A stretch of 64,000 nt of DNA from Brugia malayi. Its lineage: Eukaryota; Nematoda; Chromadorea; Rhabditida; Onchocercidae. The notes below the pieces were generated by a model. That model did not search any database, was not told where the DNA came from, and saw nothing but the letters and a program-made list of their open reading frames with translations. Made by a program: the position numbers and the translations under genes. The DNA is taken from contig NW_025062476.1 in assembly GCF_000002995.4 (NCBI RefSeq), forward strand, positions 10,042,501 through 10,106,500. The letters run 5' to 3'. Of the stretch, positions 13,001 to 25,401 are shown in pieces; position 1 is the first letter of the stretch, and each line of letters starts with the position of its first letter.

Positions 13001-14262
13001 CAGAATATAAGGCGTTAAACTTCATTTTACATTTTTATGGACTGGTTCTTTATTTCTTGTATCCAAATCAGAAGACAGGGCATTCAACAGAACCACCATT
13101 ATAAAGTATAATATAAATTATCAATTAACAAAACATTTTCCGAAGTGTTTACTTCCAAAAAGCTAAACTTACTTCTTTGAAATCATTGACGTAGAATGAC
13201 GTAACCCCTGCCGAATGGTTATCGAAACGATTCGGAAATAGTCGTAGCCATGTTTCGTCGCCGCAAAACGTGCATCTGAATGGTAACATTTTGTTTCAAT
13301 AATTTTCTCTACATTGCTCTTGGATGAAAGCATAACAAAATAGGTTCTATTAATTTGTAAAATTAAACCGCTAATAAAAGAAACGTTCAAGCTATAAAAT
13401 GCCTCCTCAAAACCTCGAAGATGACCTGTAACCCTTATCATTAAGTCGATCAATGATATTATCGCTTGTTATGGAAGTAGATGCAAAATTCATCACAACA
13501 TCAGCAAATGAAGGTATCACACCAGCTGTTACTGCCTGAAATTTAACACTGAATGATTTCTTTGATTTGACTCGATATCTAAAAAATAAACCTAAAAGAA
13601 TTACTGGCCTTAATCCTTGGCATTGTTACAGTAGGCGTTTGCACATGAGCAATGAAGGCGACAGCTTGGCCGTCGTTTGTCAATTGACGTAAAAATTGCA
13701 TGGCCTTTCGGCGATAGAAAAACTGCTCTTGCCAAGCATCAATTAATATTATCACCATTTTTGCTACTATCTGCTTCTTTACTGCTTTCCTCAAGATGCT
13801 GTCATGAGGGCATTCTGAAATGATGACTCCAGAGAATATCAAAGAATATAAAACGCAATCTGCAACTGCAAATAAAAATTAATTTTCGTAATATCGGTCA
13901 ATAGCTAGATGGTCGGCTAATATAGAAAGAGCCCGAAAAAATTAATATACTGGTGAAAGAAGCTGTTAAATCGTACCCGAAAAAGGTAAAATTAGAAGAG
14001 TAGCTTAACGACTGAAAACACATACAGTAGAAGATCGTATCAATTAATATCGTCTCACTTGTTTCAAACTATCATTTAATTTCTATTTCAATACTAGTCA
14101 CTTCAATTTGTTACCATCTAGAAATTTGTTCACATCTTGTTCACTGCTTTCGGAATCCAATAAATGTATTTGTTTGTGAAAGAAACCCGAAATGAACAGG
14201 GAAACAGCAGCAATTTGTAGTAAACACAATACCAATATCCAAACATTCCTTGAGCACAACAT
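7044..14262 (-). CDS. PIGG: GPI ethanolamine phosphate transferase 2 (PIG-G / GPI7 / LAS21 family)
   Basis: ER multi-pass enzyme that adds ethanolamine phosphate to the second mannose of GPI anchors, working with PIG-F. Start ATG at 14262 (MLCSRNVWILVLC) opens a signal-anchor helix. The alkaline-phosphatase-fold catalytic part follows: ILIDAW and TPTVTMPRIK (exon 13865-13605), GDETWLRLFP (13275-13173), LGLDHIGHSLGG (12916-12499), FGDHGMTEGGSHGG (12194-12044). These hold the expected metal-binding Asp, Thr and His residues. The C-terminal half is a string of hydrophobic exons (about 11656 to 8515) containing SSLIEEEH and LNYYEIFTSIGG. The last two exons (about 8178-7948 and 7427-7044) hold STVDIAVGF and HLFVWSVFAPKF and end at the stop at 7044. 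The border near 9060-9390 is unresolved and may hide a small exon. The SHGGSSELE motif separates it from PIG-N and resembles PIG-G and PIG-O; overall similarity favours PIG-G. Confidence 0.92.
9921..9987. repeat. Short hairpin-forming inverted repeat in a PIG-G intron
   Basis: Left arm 9921-9947 and right arm 9965-9987 are complementary over about 23 bases, with a 4-base bulge and a 17-base loop. It sits in an intron between the exons at 10344 and 9840. The size resembles a pre-miRNA or a small MITE. No mature product can be claimed from sequence alone. Confidence 0.55.
12299..12441. repeat. Imperfect inverted repeat, ~40-base arms, in a PIG-G intron
   Basis: Arms 12299-12337 and 12401-12441 pair with about four mismatches and a two-base gap, around a 63-base spacer. 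The core GTACAGCATAT is exact in both arms. This could be a MITE-like foldback element or a structured intron. No terminal duplication was identified with confidence. Confidence 0.6.
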
Positions 14263-15462
14263 CAATTGAATCTCTCACAAATAACAGTTGAAAAGAAATG
14301 ACAGTTCAACCAGCTACCATCCAGGTTATTAAGATCTTCGCTGCCCAGAATTCCTGAACATCGCTTCACCGTGTCATACTTCGTCATTGGTACCATTCCT
14401 AAATATCACTTCCATACTTTACTGAAAAGTTAACCTAATCTTAAGTTGAATTTCAATAGAGACCAGGCAAATATTCATTTTTAATTGCAAAGCCCTACGC
14501 ATCTATCACAGAAATTACCCTTCCACTACAAACAATTCATAAGGAACTCCGATGTTTCTACACTGGTCTTCTGAAGTTTAAAATTTGCTTAATTCACCAA
14601 CATAGTACCAATTAGATGTCTTTATTCAACCAAATCCCTTTTTATGAAATAAGATAACCTGTATACAAGTCGGATTCCTCATACCTCTCCACCGTCCAAA
14701 ATGAACTTCTAACTTTTACAACCGATACATAGTTCATTATCAAGAATGAAACATATTTTCCAGAATTGAATAATTTTACTTGCTTCACAAGGATCCAAAT
14801 TTTACTTAGTAGTAACCCCAATGAACATTTTAAACTCAAAATCAATTTCAAGATAAATATTCCTGTGATCAAAAACTGAAACAAAGAACAATGTATCCTA
14901 TATTACTGACATTCACATCAAAAAAAGAACTACACGTGTGAATTATATAGTTTTTTAAATTGGGATTACAAAATCAAGATCTTCTAACTTCCGATGTTTC
15001 TGAAGCAATTCACATTCCACAGAACATCACATCAAAAAAGTTACTTCCACATATAAAAACATTATGGATAACAATGTATGTGGATGGAACGGAAATGGTA
15101 CAGTGTAGAACTACTTAAAGTCCAAGAGCCTTTGAATTACATTGGGAATCTAACTTTAGCAAACACTGATGATACATAAAGAAACTTCACACTCTGAAAG
15201 ATTTAAAAGAAATAAGATGCTTGAAAAATAACGAAAGAAGATGTTAACGGTTCTAAAAATAAGAGAAATCAACCAATAACCGATTACATTACCCATGAGA
15301 CACCTACAACCGAAATAGAATAAGCATTATCGCTTAACTAGAATTCACTGCCCAAGAAAAGAACATTTGCTGATGAAATACGATAAAAGAAACAAAACAC
15401 ATAATTTGGTTGGGAATTTAGAAAGATTAGTATGTATGATATCGAGAAATTGAATCCTTTAT
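14263..15462. other. Intergenic region between PIG-G and the LEC-1 galectin
   Basis: About 1.2 kb upstream of PIG-G and downstream of the galectin, both on the minus strand. An 80-codon minus-strand frame (14642-14884) has low-complexity hydrophobic content and no conserved motif. Nothing supportable is seen. Confidence 0.5.
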
Positions 15463-15463
15463 T
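15458..15463 (-). terminator. Poly(A) signal overlapping the LEC-1 stop codon
   Basis: On the minus strand the stop TAA is followed so closely that AATAAA begins on its last A. If used, cleavage would leave a 3' UTR of roughly 15-20 bases. Seen directly; use is inferred. Confidence 0.4.
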
Positions 15464-18234
15464 TAGTGAATTTGTATGCCCGTAAGTTCGACATCACCAT
15501 GAATTTGCAAACCGGTGATGTCATGAGGATCTGAACGATGAGCAAATGAACAAAATCGTACATCATTCACGTAAATCTGTAATAATTAATACAGTTAAAT
15601 AATGCAAAAATGAATAAAATAAATAAAAGTGCAATAGAATATCATTTGTCTGATTATTTCGTTAAATTCTTTCTTGCAGTTCTTGAGTACCAAAATTTAC
15701 TACAGTTGTATAGACTGAACTTTTCCACGAATTTTCTCCCATTTTCGAGCGACTTAGATGATTCAAGTCTGAATATGGAAAAAAAATTAATATGAAAACT
15801 CAGGAAACCTGAAATCCATATTCTTCATTGACAATTTTCAAATCAGCCCCAACGCCCTTCTCGAACGGTATCTTGCCTTCCCTCTCCTCATTACCCCAAT
15901 TGCCAGCTTGAAGAGCGTTACGCGTAACTGCCTGAAATAATTCAAATTGTAACAACACAATAAAGTCACAATAAATCGAGTGAGTCACAATAAATAAAAC
16001 GAGTATTCAGTTATACAACATCAAAACAAGATAAACAAATAACATGACTTGTACAAGTAAATACTACGGACTTTTTCAATTTTTTTTTTCTTCATAATAT
16101 TTCTACTGCATTTTAATGAACACAAAACTATGAGATAATGAATATAAGAGAAGCATTTCATAGCGTGGAATATAAAGAAATAAGCCAATGATACTTGAAC
16201 TAGTCTTCAACCAAGCAGACGACTGTGCTGAGTTCATGGAGAATTATAGAACTTACTTTTTAAATATATAAACTGATGGAAATTATTTCAAACTGAGACA
16301 TAAAACCCGATTTCCAATTCTATAATTGTAATTATCAAGAAGAAACAGGCATTAAAAAAGTTGACCTTTTCATCGAAGCGAGGATTGAAGTGTAATGCAA
16401 TATCACCATTCTTTTTTAACAAATTAATGTTGAAACGTTTCGCTTTCTTCTCCGGGCATAAGAATACCATAAGCGTTCTGCCGACACTCAAACCTTGCGA
16501 AATACCACTTTCATACGGCACAGGCTGAAACTAATTAGAATTTTTGTCCAGAAGCATTACTGCATCCTTGTTAATTAAAAATTAATTAAAGTTGAAAGAA
16601 AATTAAGTGTCCTTGAACAATCAAAATAATTATGATTTCCAAAAACTGAACGGACATAATATTTTCCACCCCAGTGTACTTGATTAAGATATAAATCGCC
16701 ATCAATCGATAGATGAGATACGGAAGACAATGGCAGGCGGTGTTCGAAATCTTTGAATTCCTTCTGGTCGCAGAAAATCTATAATTTTCATTCTCTGTAA
16801 GTAATTTTTTACCAAAGCAACATTAATTAAATAGTACTAAACTGTATCCTTACAAAACGACTGCATTGCCAATTTTCTTCGCCTCAAATTCTTCTATATG
16901 AACAACTGGAAGATAACTAATTTAGCTTTCCAATTCGGCATATATGAGCCTACAGATAACACTCATTATTTCGTCCTCAGATAAACTTCTACACCTACAT
17001 CTTTTGTAATTACCAGACACATCCTATCAAAACGTAATATCGATGATGTGAAAAAATCGGGAATTCATACCTGATATCGATCATCATGCGCTCGAATTCG
17101 GATATCGAAAGGTGTGCCTTTTTTGAATGGAAGATTCTTGCGTTCCTCTTTACCCCACTCTCCATTCTCAAAACTATTCATCACAATCTACAAACAACAT
17201 ATTATCAATTTCTCTCTCCCAGCAGGCATAGTACTAGTATTAAAATAAGTAATACTTATTTGTTCTAGTTAAAATATTATATGAAGTTTGACGGATTTTT
17301 TCTGTACTGATGACAGCAGTGTCTAATTTGTATGTTTCATGTACTAAGCAAAGCATTCGAAAAATGCTTATTTTCAGAGCATCTTCCAATGGTTAAGTCT
17401 TTAAAGACGTTTGAATGTTATCGAAATATCTCGAACAGAAACAGAAATTTTGAAGGTCAGAATATAATATAAATAGGAACTAACTTTGCCCTCGTCAAAT
17501 CTAATTGAGATATGAAGTGGGACATCATTACCACTGAAGTCTGCTGCTTTGCAATGTAAATTCACCGTAAATCTGAAAAACTAATGATGAATAATCAAAG
17601 GATCTTCTTCCATTAAGACTAATTAACATTTCTTTACTGCTGTTGTAATTTCAAATGACAAGTTCCACTATTACATGTCACTACATTATATGGAAATTTT
17701 TATTTCTTTTTTCTGCATCTATAGTTACACACAATAAGGAAGTTTTACAATGTCGAATCAGACCATGCAATAGTTACTAAGTGATGAAATAAAAATATCA
17801 CATCCCTAAAGGACGTAGAACTAACTGAAGTTAACCTAAACTAAGTTCAATACATACCGTTGGCTTTCATCGATCGTTGATCCCTTAATAATCAGTGTTT
17901 GTCCAGGTTCAATCTTCTCTTGCAGTTGGCTGCGATATGGAATTGGCTGCAAATGATTCAATCTTAACTACTAAATCAATCATCAACAAATATTTCTGTT
18001 AAATATGATTGCATTCGATATAAGCGATTCGGATAGCACACTGTTAATGATTGCTGGGTTCTATTGATTGATGCAATTGAATTAACCGGAAGTGAAGATA
18101 CCGGATTGGTGTTATCCAACGATTACACAACTAACTCAAGCCAATCTCTTTCATTCGTTTTATTTACTATCTGAATTATTGTATCATTATTTAAGGCAAA
18201 AATGAGTACTAACATATGATCTCTGATCAGACAT
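15463..18234 (-). CDS. lec-1: Tandem-repeat galectin, LEC-1 type (two CRDs, no signal peptide)
   Basis: Beta-galactoside-binding lectin of the nematode 32-kDa tandem-repeat class, which leaves cells by a non-classical route. Exon 1 (18234-18214, MSDQRSY) joins in phase 0 to exon 2 (starts 17946, PIPYRSQLQEK). CRD1 includes NDVPLHISIRFDEG and NGEWGKEER. The linker-side end is SIDGDLYLNQVHWGGKYY. CRD2 starts PVPYESG and includes GDIALHFNPRFDEK, AGNWGNEEREG and NEEYGFQ. It ends with GLQIHGDVELTGIQIH and the stop at 15465-15463. Both CRDs keep the sugar-contact pattern His..Arg, Trp-Gly, Glu-x-Arg. There is no hydrophobic leader, in contrast to the other galectin at 29397. An AATAAA overlaps the last base of the stop, implying a very short 3' UTR. 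Confidence 0.95.
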
Positions 18235-18960
18235 ATTTGAGCAATTCAGCAAATCGGATAACCTGGAAAAAGTAAATTATTATCACATATGCATATTAAT
18301 TATTCAGGGTACTCGCAAGAGAACATGGCGTTTACAAACTGTGTAAATTATCTTGTATCACTATGAATCAGCATCGAATATTCAGCGCTATGTTGTTTAG
18401 AAAAGTACCTTGTTTCCTTACAAACGGAGAGACAATCAATGATATTTGAGTGAAGAGGAAAAAAAATGAATTTGAAGTGTTGTGAAACGGAGCATAGTGC
18501 ATGTCAATAAAACTAGTAAGAGTGAGAGAATCAGTAATAATATAATTACAAAGCAATCCACATTTCGTCAAAAAGTATACATATAAAATGAAATTTCTTG
18601 AATGCATGAAGAAATTTAAAATGAAGAGAAAGGGATGATGACTGTGATCAAATCAAAAAGACTTTTTTTTTTCATTTCTTTGAACACATACAGTATCGAC
18701 AGCAATATTCAGCTCTTAATTTTATTCAAATTAAAAAGTCCCTCTTATATGACATGCAATAAGAGGAAGAAGAGGAATAGCCATTGCTTTGCCTTTGCCA
18801 GATACTAGGCCTATAAATGCCTTGATGAGTAGTTAGTCCAATGTGACAGCAAATGTTTCATCTACATATACGTATCTTTTCCCCACACTTTTTAAAGAGA
18901 ACAAAAAAGAAGCAAAGCGTATTGGTCATCGATTTCAAGATAAGACAGTGTAGACCGCCC
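18235..18960. other. Upstream region of the LEC-1 galectin
   Basis: AT-rich non-coding stretch that probably holds the galectin promoter. A 79-codon minus-strand frame (18368-18607) is low complexity, has no recognisable motif, and is treated as chance. Confidence 0.4.
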
Positions 18961-19424
18961 TTAATACATTAGCGTTATTATCATCAATACCATTGCCGCC
19001 ATCGTCAAGATTAGAAAAACAGTCCCAGTCATATTCACAACACATGCTTCCCATGTCTCGGCTTTAAAATAGGACAAGGAAAATTTTGCAAAAAATGTTT
19101 CAAGTACATACCATGAAAGCAATGATCGATTAAAATTAAATAGATGAAATCTGCAAACCACTTCGATCGATGACAATATAAAGCTACCAAAGCTGCGTTA
19201 TACGTACGCGTCACTACGTGAAAAGGAAAAAATTACCAAATGACCGGAAAAACCGCCAATTCTGCCAATGTCTCACAATAATAACCCGTTATTTCACACA
19301 TCAAAAAAGCTTAAAAGTAGCAGCAGGATATCGATCCATTTCCACTGCAACTTTTCCTGTATTGAGCAATAGAACAAAGCAGATATCCCAGAGACAAGGA
19401 TGCAATACATCTTCCATCTCCTTT
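18961..19424 (-). CDS. Partial small membrane protein, unrecognised (3 exons seen)
   Basis: I do not recognise this protein. Three minus-strand segments join in consistent phase. Exon a: about 19424-19352 (GDGRCIASLSLGYLLCSIAQ). Exon b: 19192-19112 (LVALYCHRSKWFADFIYLIL). Exon c: 19061-18961 (ETWEACVVNMTGTVFLIL, then a hydrophobic stretch ending at the stop). The introns are 159 and 50 bases with GT..AG ends, and the exon b donor CATG|GTATGT is strong. The product would have two or three hydrophobic spans, several cysteines and one NMT glycosylation sequon. No in-frame ATG is found in exon a, so the 5' end is missing or lies further upstream. Splice-phase agreement is the main evidence; there is no homology support. 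Confidence 0.35.
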
Positions 19425-22400
19425 TAATATTTATCAGTTGTTATGATTTAATTGAATGAAGAATTTTACTTGTTAGATAGTTATGGAATGTGGTGATGCG
19501 ATGAGTAAAATTGATAAAATTTAAAGAATAACGAGAAAGAAACTGATTCCCATCTTAGATTGCAAGTTTTACAAATTCAACACAATCACTCATGAAATCA
19601 TCTATCTTTCGAATATTCCTTTAGTCAAGTTACACTAATCCTAATGCTGCTTCATTGTCAGTGCAAGACGACTGGTATTAAAGTGATATGAGAAAACAAA
19701 TATATTGCAAGTAATTAAAACAACAATTAAGAGAAGATTCATACCTTAGTTATTTACTCTCCAAAATTTGGCTCAAATTTCGAGAATATCAACAATAAAC
19801 GTTTCACTATTGAATAGAGGTGTGTTTGTATTTAGATCAGTCAATAGAGCGATTCTTCACTGATCGAAAGATTGCGGTACGATAATTTAACAATCGTTTC
19901 TTCCCGATGTTCGATTTTATCATTGCCTATTTAAAGAGAAATATGCGCCTTTGAGGAGCCGCCTTGTTCGCTAATCCAAATGTAAACACACAATAGTTCA
20001 ACAGCGAAACGTTAGGATGTCGTAAACAAACGTGAATCTATCATTCTTGCAGAAAGAACATCTATTCTTGCATATTCATTCCCTGTACAAGACAACAAGC
20101 TTCCCTTCGAGAGTACTCGGAACGACCAATCGAATTTGGTTGAACAGAGATATTTAGTGTCACGAATGCTTCTCATCTCTTATTTTAAAACTTCTCTATC
20201 GCAAACATGCCAATCTAGTGAAATAATAGAAATTAGAGCAGCAGCAGCAGAATATCGAGAATAACATAAACAATTAATTAGCTGAAGAAATCAAATTATA
20301 TCTAGATCACGATAGTTGGACAAGTTTAGAAAGCGCTAAATGATTTCGAAATAACGTACAGATGAATATGTGTGGGAAAATTTGGAATGATTCACTGAAA
20401 ATCGTTTACTGAAAATTATACAATTTCCAGATTTATATCTTTTCTTTCAACTTTCAGACTTCTAAATACCAAATATAATGCTTAGATGACCTTGGTGATA
20501 TGCTATATTCCAGGATTTCATTGCTCAATTAAAATATTTACAAACAAAAGAGTGTGACGAATGAAAAATGAGTCTTCTGATAAGTCTTAGCTGTACAATA
20601 ATGATAAAAGTATTGGAGGAATGTCGGTAATCTCAAGGTCAACAACAATTTCTTATGTCAAGTAAGATCAATTACACATTTACCTATAAAAATAAAAAAT
20701 ATCTTACTGAACTATCAATAATGATAATTAACTCACTTCATATGCAATAAACATCAAGATTTGAAAAGCCTGGACAAGACTATTTGAGACCAATGATCAA
20801 CAATTGACAAGACTAACAACAATCCTTTAAGCATTGAAAAGTTGATGAAGTCATTGCTGATAGGAGGGGAAAAATTCAAAGTTGAAATTTAAAAGTGAAA
20901 TTAGATGAGAATAGAAGATGAGCAAGGAGAAAATAGCAATCGATTATTTTGTCACCTTTATTTTCTTCATTTCAACGCAGTTGTGATTGTAATTATACCG
21001 ATGATTGTACTGGTAGACAATTCCATACCACAAAATACTGTGTACCTAACATACCAACAATAAGCTTAAAAGAAAATGGAATTTACTTCATTGAACAATC
21101 ATTGGTAATGACAGAATTACAACTAGGAAAGAAAAAAAGAACAGTAATGAAAAGCTAACAAATTTTAATAGAAAAATTTAGTTCTTCTGAGATTATTAGA
21201 CAAGAAAGCATTCAAATGAAATGACACTACTACAATCTGAATGATGGAAAATCTTTTTTCAACTCTATGAGCGAAAAAGGAATGCTTATCATTTCTTTTG
21301 TTTATTTCATAATTTATTAATTAAACTTGAAATAGTTCAGATGTTATAAAGAAAAGGAATGAATGGGAAGCAAAATGGATAATTCATTCATTAGCCAGCA
21401 ATTGTAGCGGAACAGATGCTAGTTATGTTATGGTAAAAGAAAAAAACTTCAACAAACAAAAACGATCATTTATTCGGAAAATTTTATCACCCTGACGATG
21501 AATCATCCCTTTTAACGGGCAGATCGAACTAGCACATACTTGAATACTATTCTTCAGTATCATTTCATATTGGAACACAAATCGATGAATCATCCATCCC
21601 ACTTCCATTACTAAGGCATTCAACAACCCAACCCGTTCCTTTAAGTACACTCCTTCCAACACCCCAACGGTACTGTGTCTGTATGTGTATGTGTATGTGT
21701 ATGCATGTGTATGTACATGTGTGTGTGTATGTGTTCCTGTCCATACATCCTGTCCTCTGTCTATGTGCGCCTGCGCGTTTGTGTCTGTGAAATTTTTCCT
21801 CTTTTTTTTGTTTAGCGAATTGGTATACGATAAGGATGATTACTCAGTGTACTGCCAATGATGAATTTCTCATTTGTGAGGGACCGACACAATTTTAAGG
21901 ATAGCAATTGCTGAGTAACTTGACTTGAATCATTCCTTCCTTTATCAGTATGAAAGAATCTGACATTTCTGTGGGACAATATGAGTTAGCGCATGAGATC
22001 ATTTCATTTTCGTTTCAATAAACAAGAACTACATTTCCACCGACATTAAAAATACTCAAATTTTCAATAATCAGAAAAAAAATGCTACAAATGAGTTCTT
22101 ATTTACTAAAAAGTATTGCAATTCCAAAAAAGTTTTATTCCAGAAATTTCGAAAGCATGGATAAAACGATAAAACAGTAACAATAGTGATATGTAATGAA
22201 AATTTCCTTTCACACTTTAATTTTCTAACTCTGTTTGATCTCTTTCTTAACTGTTCATAGGTCATTATTATATAGAACTATTACTGAAGAGGAGATTGGA
22301 AATGGAAGGTTGTGTCGTACAGTAATGTTGCATAGTTACACAGAGTTGATTTTTAAAATTTAAACCTATTTCAAGAAATTAAATTCACCATTTCTCGACC

Positions 22401-23419
22401 AACCCAGTCATACAATGAACATATCTAATTCGCATGAAAATCTTATCATACTTCAGATTCAAGAATTCTCCACTTGTGCTTATTTTAAACGTCCCCGATT
22501 CAGAAGCAAATCGGCCAGAACTCCATCTTTACTTCACCTGAATATGAGAAGAGTGTCATGTCGATGTCAAGCATAAAAATTGCTGATACCCATTCACCAT
22601 CGACGAACCAATTTAATTGCAACCCACAGCACAACTGCCCACCAGGCATTCACCTTCACATTTCTCCACAAGAGCAGCCAGAACTTTCATTATAGAACAT
22701 AAACTATGAGGCTGTGCGATGAATGAATTTCATGTAACCTAAAGTGAAAAACCATACTGGTACATGTTTTTTCTTGAATATCCTTGCTTAATCGTAACAC
22801 ACCCAAAACCCTTTCGATCAGTGTTCTTTGTCGAATGAACAGATTTTCACTCCTGTTTGCAAAATGAATTGTCAAAACAAATTACGCAAATTTTTAAATA
22901 ACTTTTCAAGGAATAAACAACAATATGGCATGATAGTTACAAACAATAACTCGGGCTTATACATTTTATCGTCTAAAAGACAAGAAAATTGGGCTGGAAT
23001 AAAAAGATAAAATAGTTACTAATTGTAGTAGAAAATGAATGTGACAGTTCTCGTTAGTGCATATAATCATTAGGTAAAACTGGTTCGAGTTAGCTTGGAA
23101 GCATTCCAGACAGCTGGAATATAACAACTTCGATTTTATTATCAAGTGATTTCATTGTCTTGGGCTAACCTTTCTACTTTGTTAATGAAATAAATTTTTA
23201 TGAAGTAACAAAATTACGATGCACTAAGCAATATTATATATTATGATTCGATTGATTTAAATGTGCCTTCAACTAAAGCAGAAATATTTTTTTTTTTTTT
23301 TTTTTTGTAAAATGTCGAAATATTCATCGCGAGAGAAACAAAGAGGGAGAAATTAATCCAGAGAATAAACAACAAAGAATGAAGACTTCTTCTGGAGTTA
23401 TTAATTAATGTTTGACATT
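19425..23419. other. Long region of unclear content upstream of the membrane-protein candidate
   Basis: About 4 kb without a confident gene. It holds a GT/AT microsatellite (21674-21745) and open stretches without domains at 20010-20261 (+) and 20981-21158 (+, Cys-rich at its start). A higher-GC patch at about 22470-22720 is open on both strands. Homopolymer T at 23287-23306 is low complexity. None has enough evidence to be named. Confidence 0.4.
21674..21745. repeat. Alternating purine-pyrimidine (GT/AT) microsatellite
   Basis: Irregular GTATGT/GTGTAT array running for about 70 bases. It is likely to be polymorphic and can in principle adopt Z-DNA. Seen directly. Confidence 0.85.
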
Positions 23420-25401
23420 CTACAATTGTCCACAATCTGCAATTACTACATCCTTCGATGTCTTACCGCTTTGTGAACCCTGCAAAATAGCATGTGAGTC
23501 AACAGATCAAAATATAGAGAATAATGTAATCTTGATAAAGTTAATCATTATCCCTTCTTCACGTGTGTTATTCCACTAAAATCCATTAAAATTTACAACA
23601 AATTTACCACTGCTTCAATCTTCCGTACGACATCCATTCCTTCGATAACTCGGCCGAATACAACATGCTTACCATCCAACCAGTCCGTCTTCACAGTGCA
23701 TAAGAAGAACTGAGATCCATTCGTATCTGGACCAGCATTTGCCTAATGAATTTAAAAGCTTAAAATCCCTTCGGTAATAACTACTGAAGACAATAATGAA
23801 AATCAATTGTGAACAGTTAGAAAACTTGCATCATCAAATCTCTTTCCCCGCCTCGTACGGGAAATCAAGCACAGACATACCTGGTGAACTAGGAACTTCG
23901 AGGTAAGCGAACTCAGCAGCATTCCATGTCTAAGACAATTTTTTCATTACTTTTCAATACCACAGCCAAATCATCATCGCTCGCTTTATAAATTGGACGA
24001 GAAATGCAAGCACTAAGTGGAAGGAGTAGAACTACGGCACCATTATCTGTGTTTCGCACAACCCTAACACTGAGCTATTACACTTTCTTGCACACTTGCA
24101 TTACCTGCTATATTACCTGCTTTTCTTCAGTTAACAATCTTATACTAAGAATTTTATTCGTTTATGTACTTGAAAGCTGAAATATGAACTGATTTTCGGC
24201 ACTTCAAATAATTATATTGTTTAACAAACTAAAATCGGCAATGCGCTCATAGCGCGAGATTAACTCAAAAAGAACCTATATTGTTGTCGTACGCGCTTAC
24301 CATGGATAGCACGCCAGGTCCAGTGTGCTTCTCTTTGAAGTTTTCATCTTCAAACGTTAAACCATAAATAGATTCACCTCCTGTACCATTTCCGCGTATG
24401 AAATCACCACCCTGAATGGCAGAAGTTCATATCAACTTTTGAATTGCAAATCATTCACTTGTTCGTTTTTATGTTACAATATTTAATTTGAGAGAATAGC
24501 TAATAACACAAACGATAGTAACTCACTATACTATATTCCTCAAAGCTCTGTTGCAATCTTTCACTGGGAAGAATTCTATCGTGGTAAGAGAGCTAATGAT
24601 AACGCTCTAAAACCTTACTTATGTCACTCTCTATTGCATCACTTAGTGAATTCCGTTATGAAATAACCATATGAGAACATATGTTAAATAAGCAAATAAC
24701 TTATTTAGATCAACTTGTTCATGGTTCATTTAAATTGAATATAAGCAAAGTTTACAATACCGAAATTTGCAATAAGATTTCAAATTTTAAATAACAGCAT
24801 ACATTGACTGAACTGACAAAACAGAGCAAACCTGGCACATGAAATTTGGGATGACTCGATGGAATTTCGAACCTTTGTAATAAAGAACCTTTCCCAATAT
24901 ACCATAGCCTTCTTCACCCGTGCATAATGCACGGAAATTTTCTGCTGTTTTCGGCACTACATCGCTGAACAACTGGAAAAATATTAGACCTAATATAATT
25001 TATCTATAATCACTCTTCAAAGTCACAATCATAATTAATATGGTATTGTTATTCCTACGCCATTAGCATTACTATTACCAAAACTATAATAAAACTCACA
25101 CAAAATTTAGAAGAAGACCAGAATAAGAGTTTCGAGAAATATGGTCTTACAAACAACGATCATACTACATTGTTTCCATCTGTCAAGCAGCTTAGTATCC
25201 TCTAAAATCTGTCACCTGTTACCATGTCAACTGAAAGGATTAATTTTTGGAAAGGTTCTCTCCTTGGATATTCGACAACCAAGACAAGAATTTTAACTTC
25301 TAGCAAAAAATAAAAAAGAGAAAGCAATTCACCTCCATAACGATACGACCAGATGGATCTCCGCCAATGGTAATATCGAAGAATACGTGTGGACGAGACA
25401 T
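23420..25401 (-). CDS. Cyclophilin A-type peptidyl-prolyl isomerase, divergent-loop class
   Basis: Cytosolic proline isomerase of 171 residues in five exons: [14 protein letters not shown] (from 25401), [20 protein letters not shown] (24972 region), [14 protein letters not shown] (about 24413-24303), [20 protein letters not shown] (about 23742-23608) and the terminal [11 protein letters not shown] exon ending at 23420. Active-site residues are present: Arg in KFHRVIP, Phe and Gln in NFMCQGGDF, and Trp in [11 protein letters not shown]. After CTGEEGYG there is a seven-residue insertion (ILGKVLY region) compared with human CypA. Together with Cys in ALCTG, Cys in ADCGQL and Glu in TGGES, this matches the divergent-loop cyclophilins of nematodes and plants, where the two Cys residues can form a redox pair. 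Close to C. elegans CYP-3-type proteins. Confidence 0.96.

Noticed and set aside
23078..23100. GGTTCGAG resembling a tRNA B box
   Set aside because: Flanking bases do not form a T-arm or acceptor stem, and no matching A box or anticodon arm was found. The same applies to the GGTTCGAG at about 58360.
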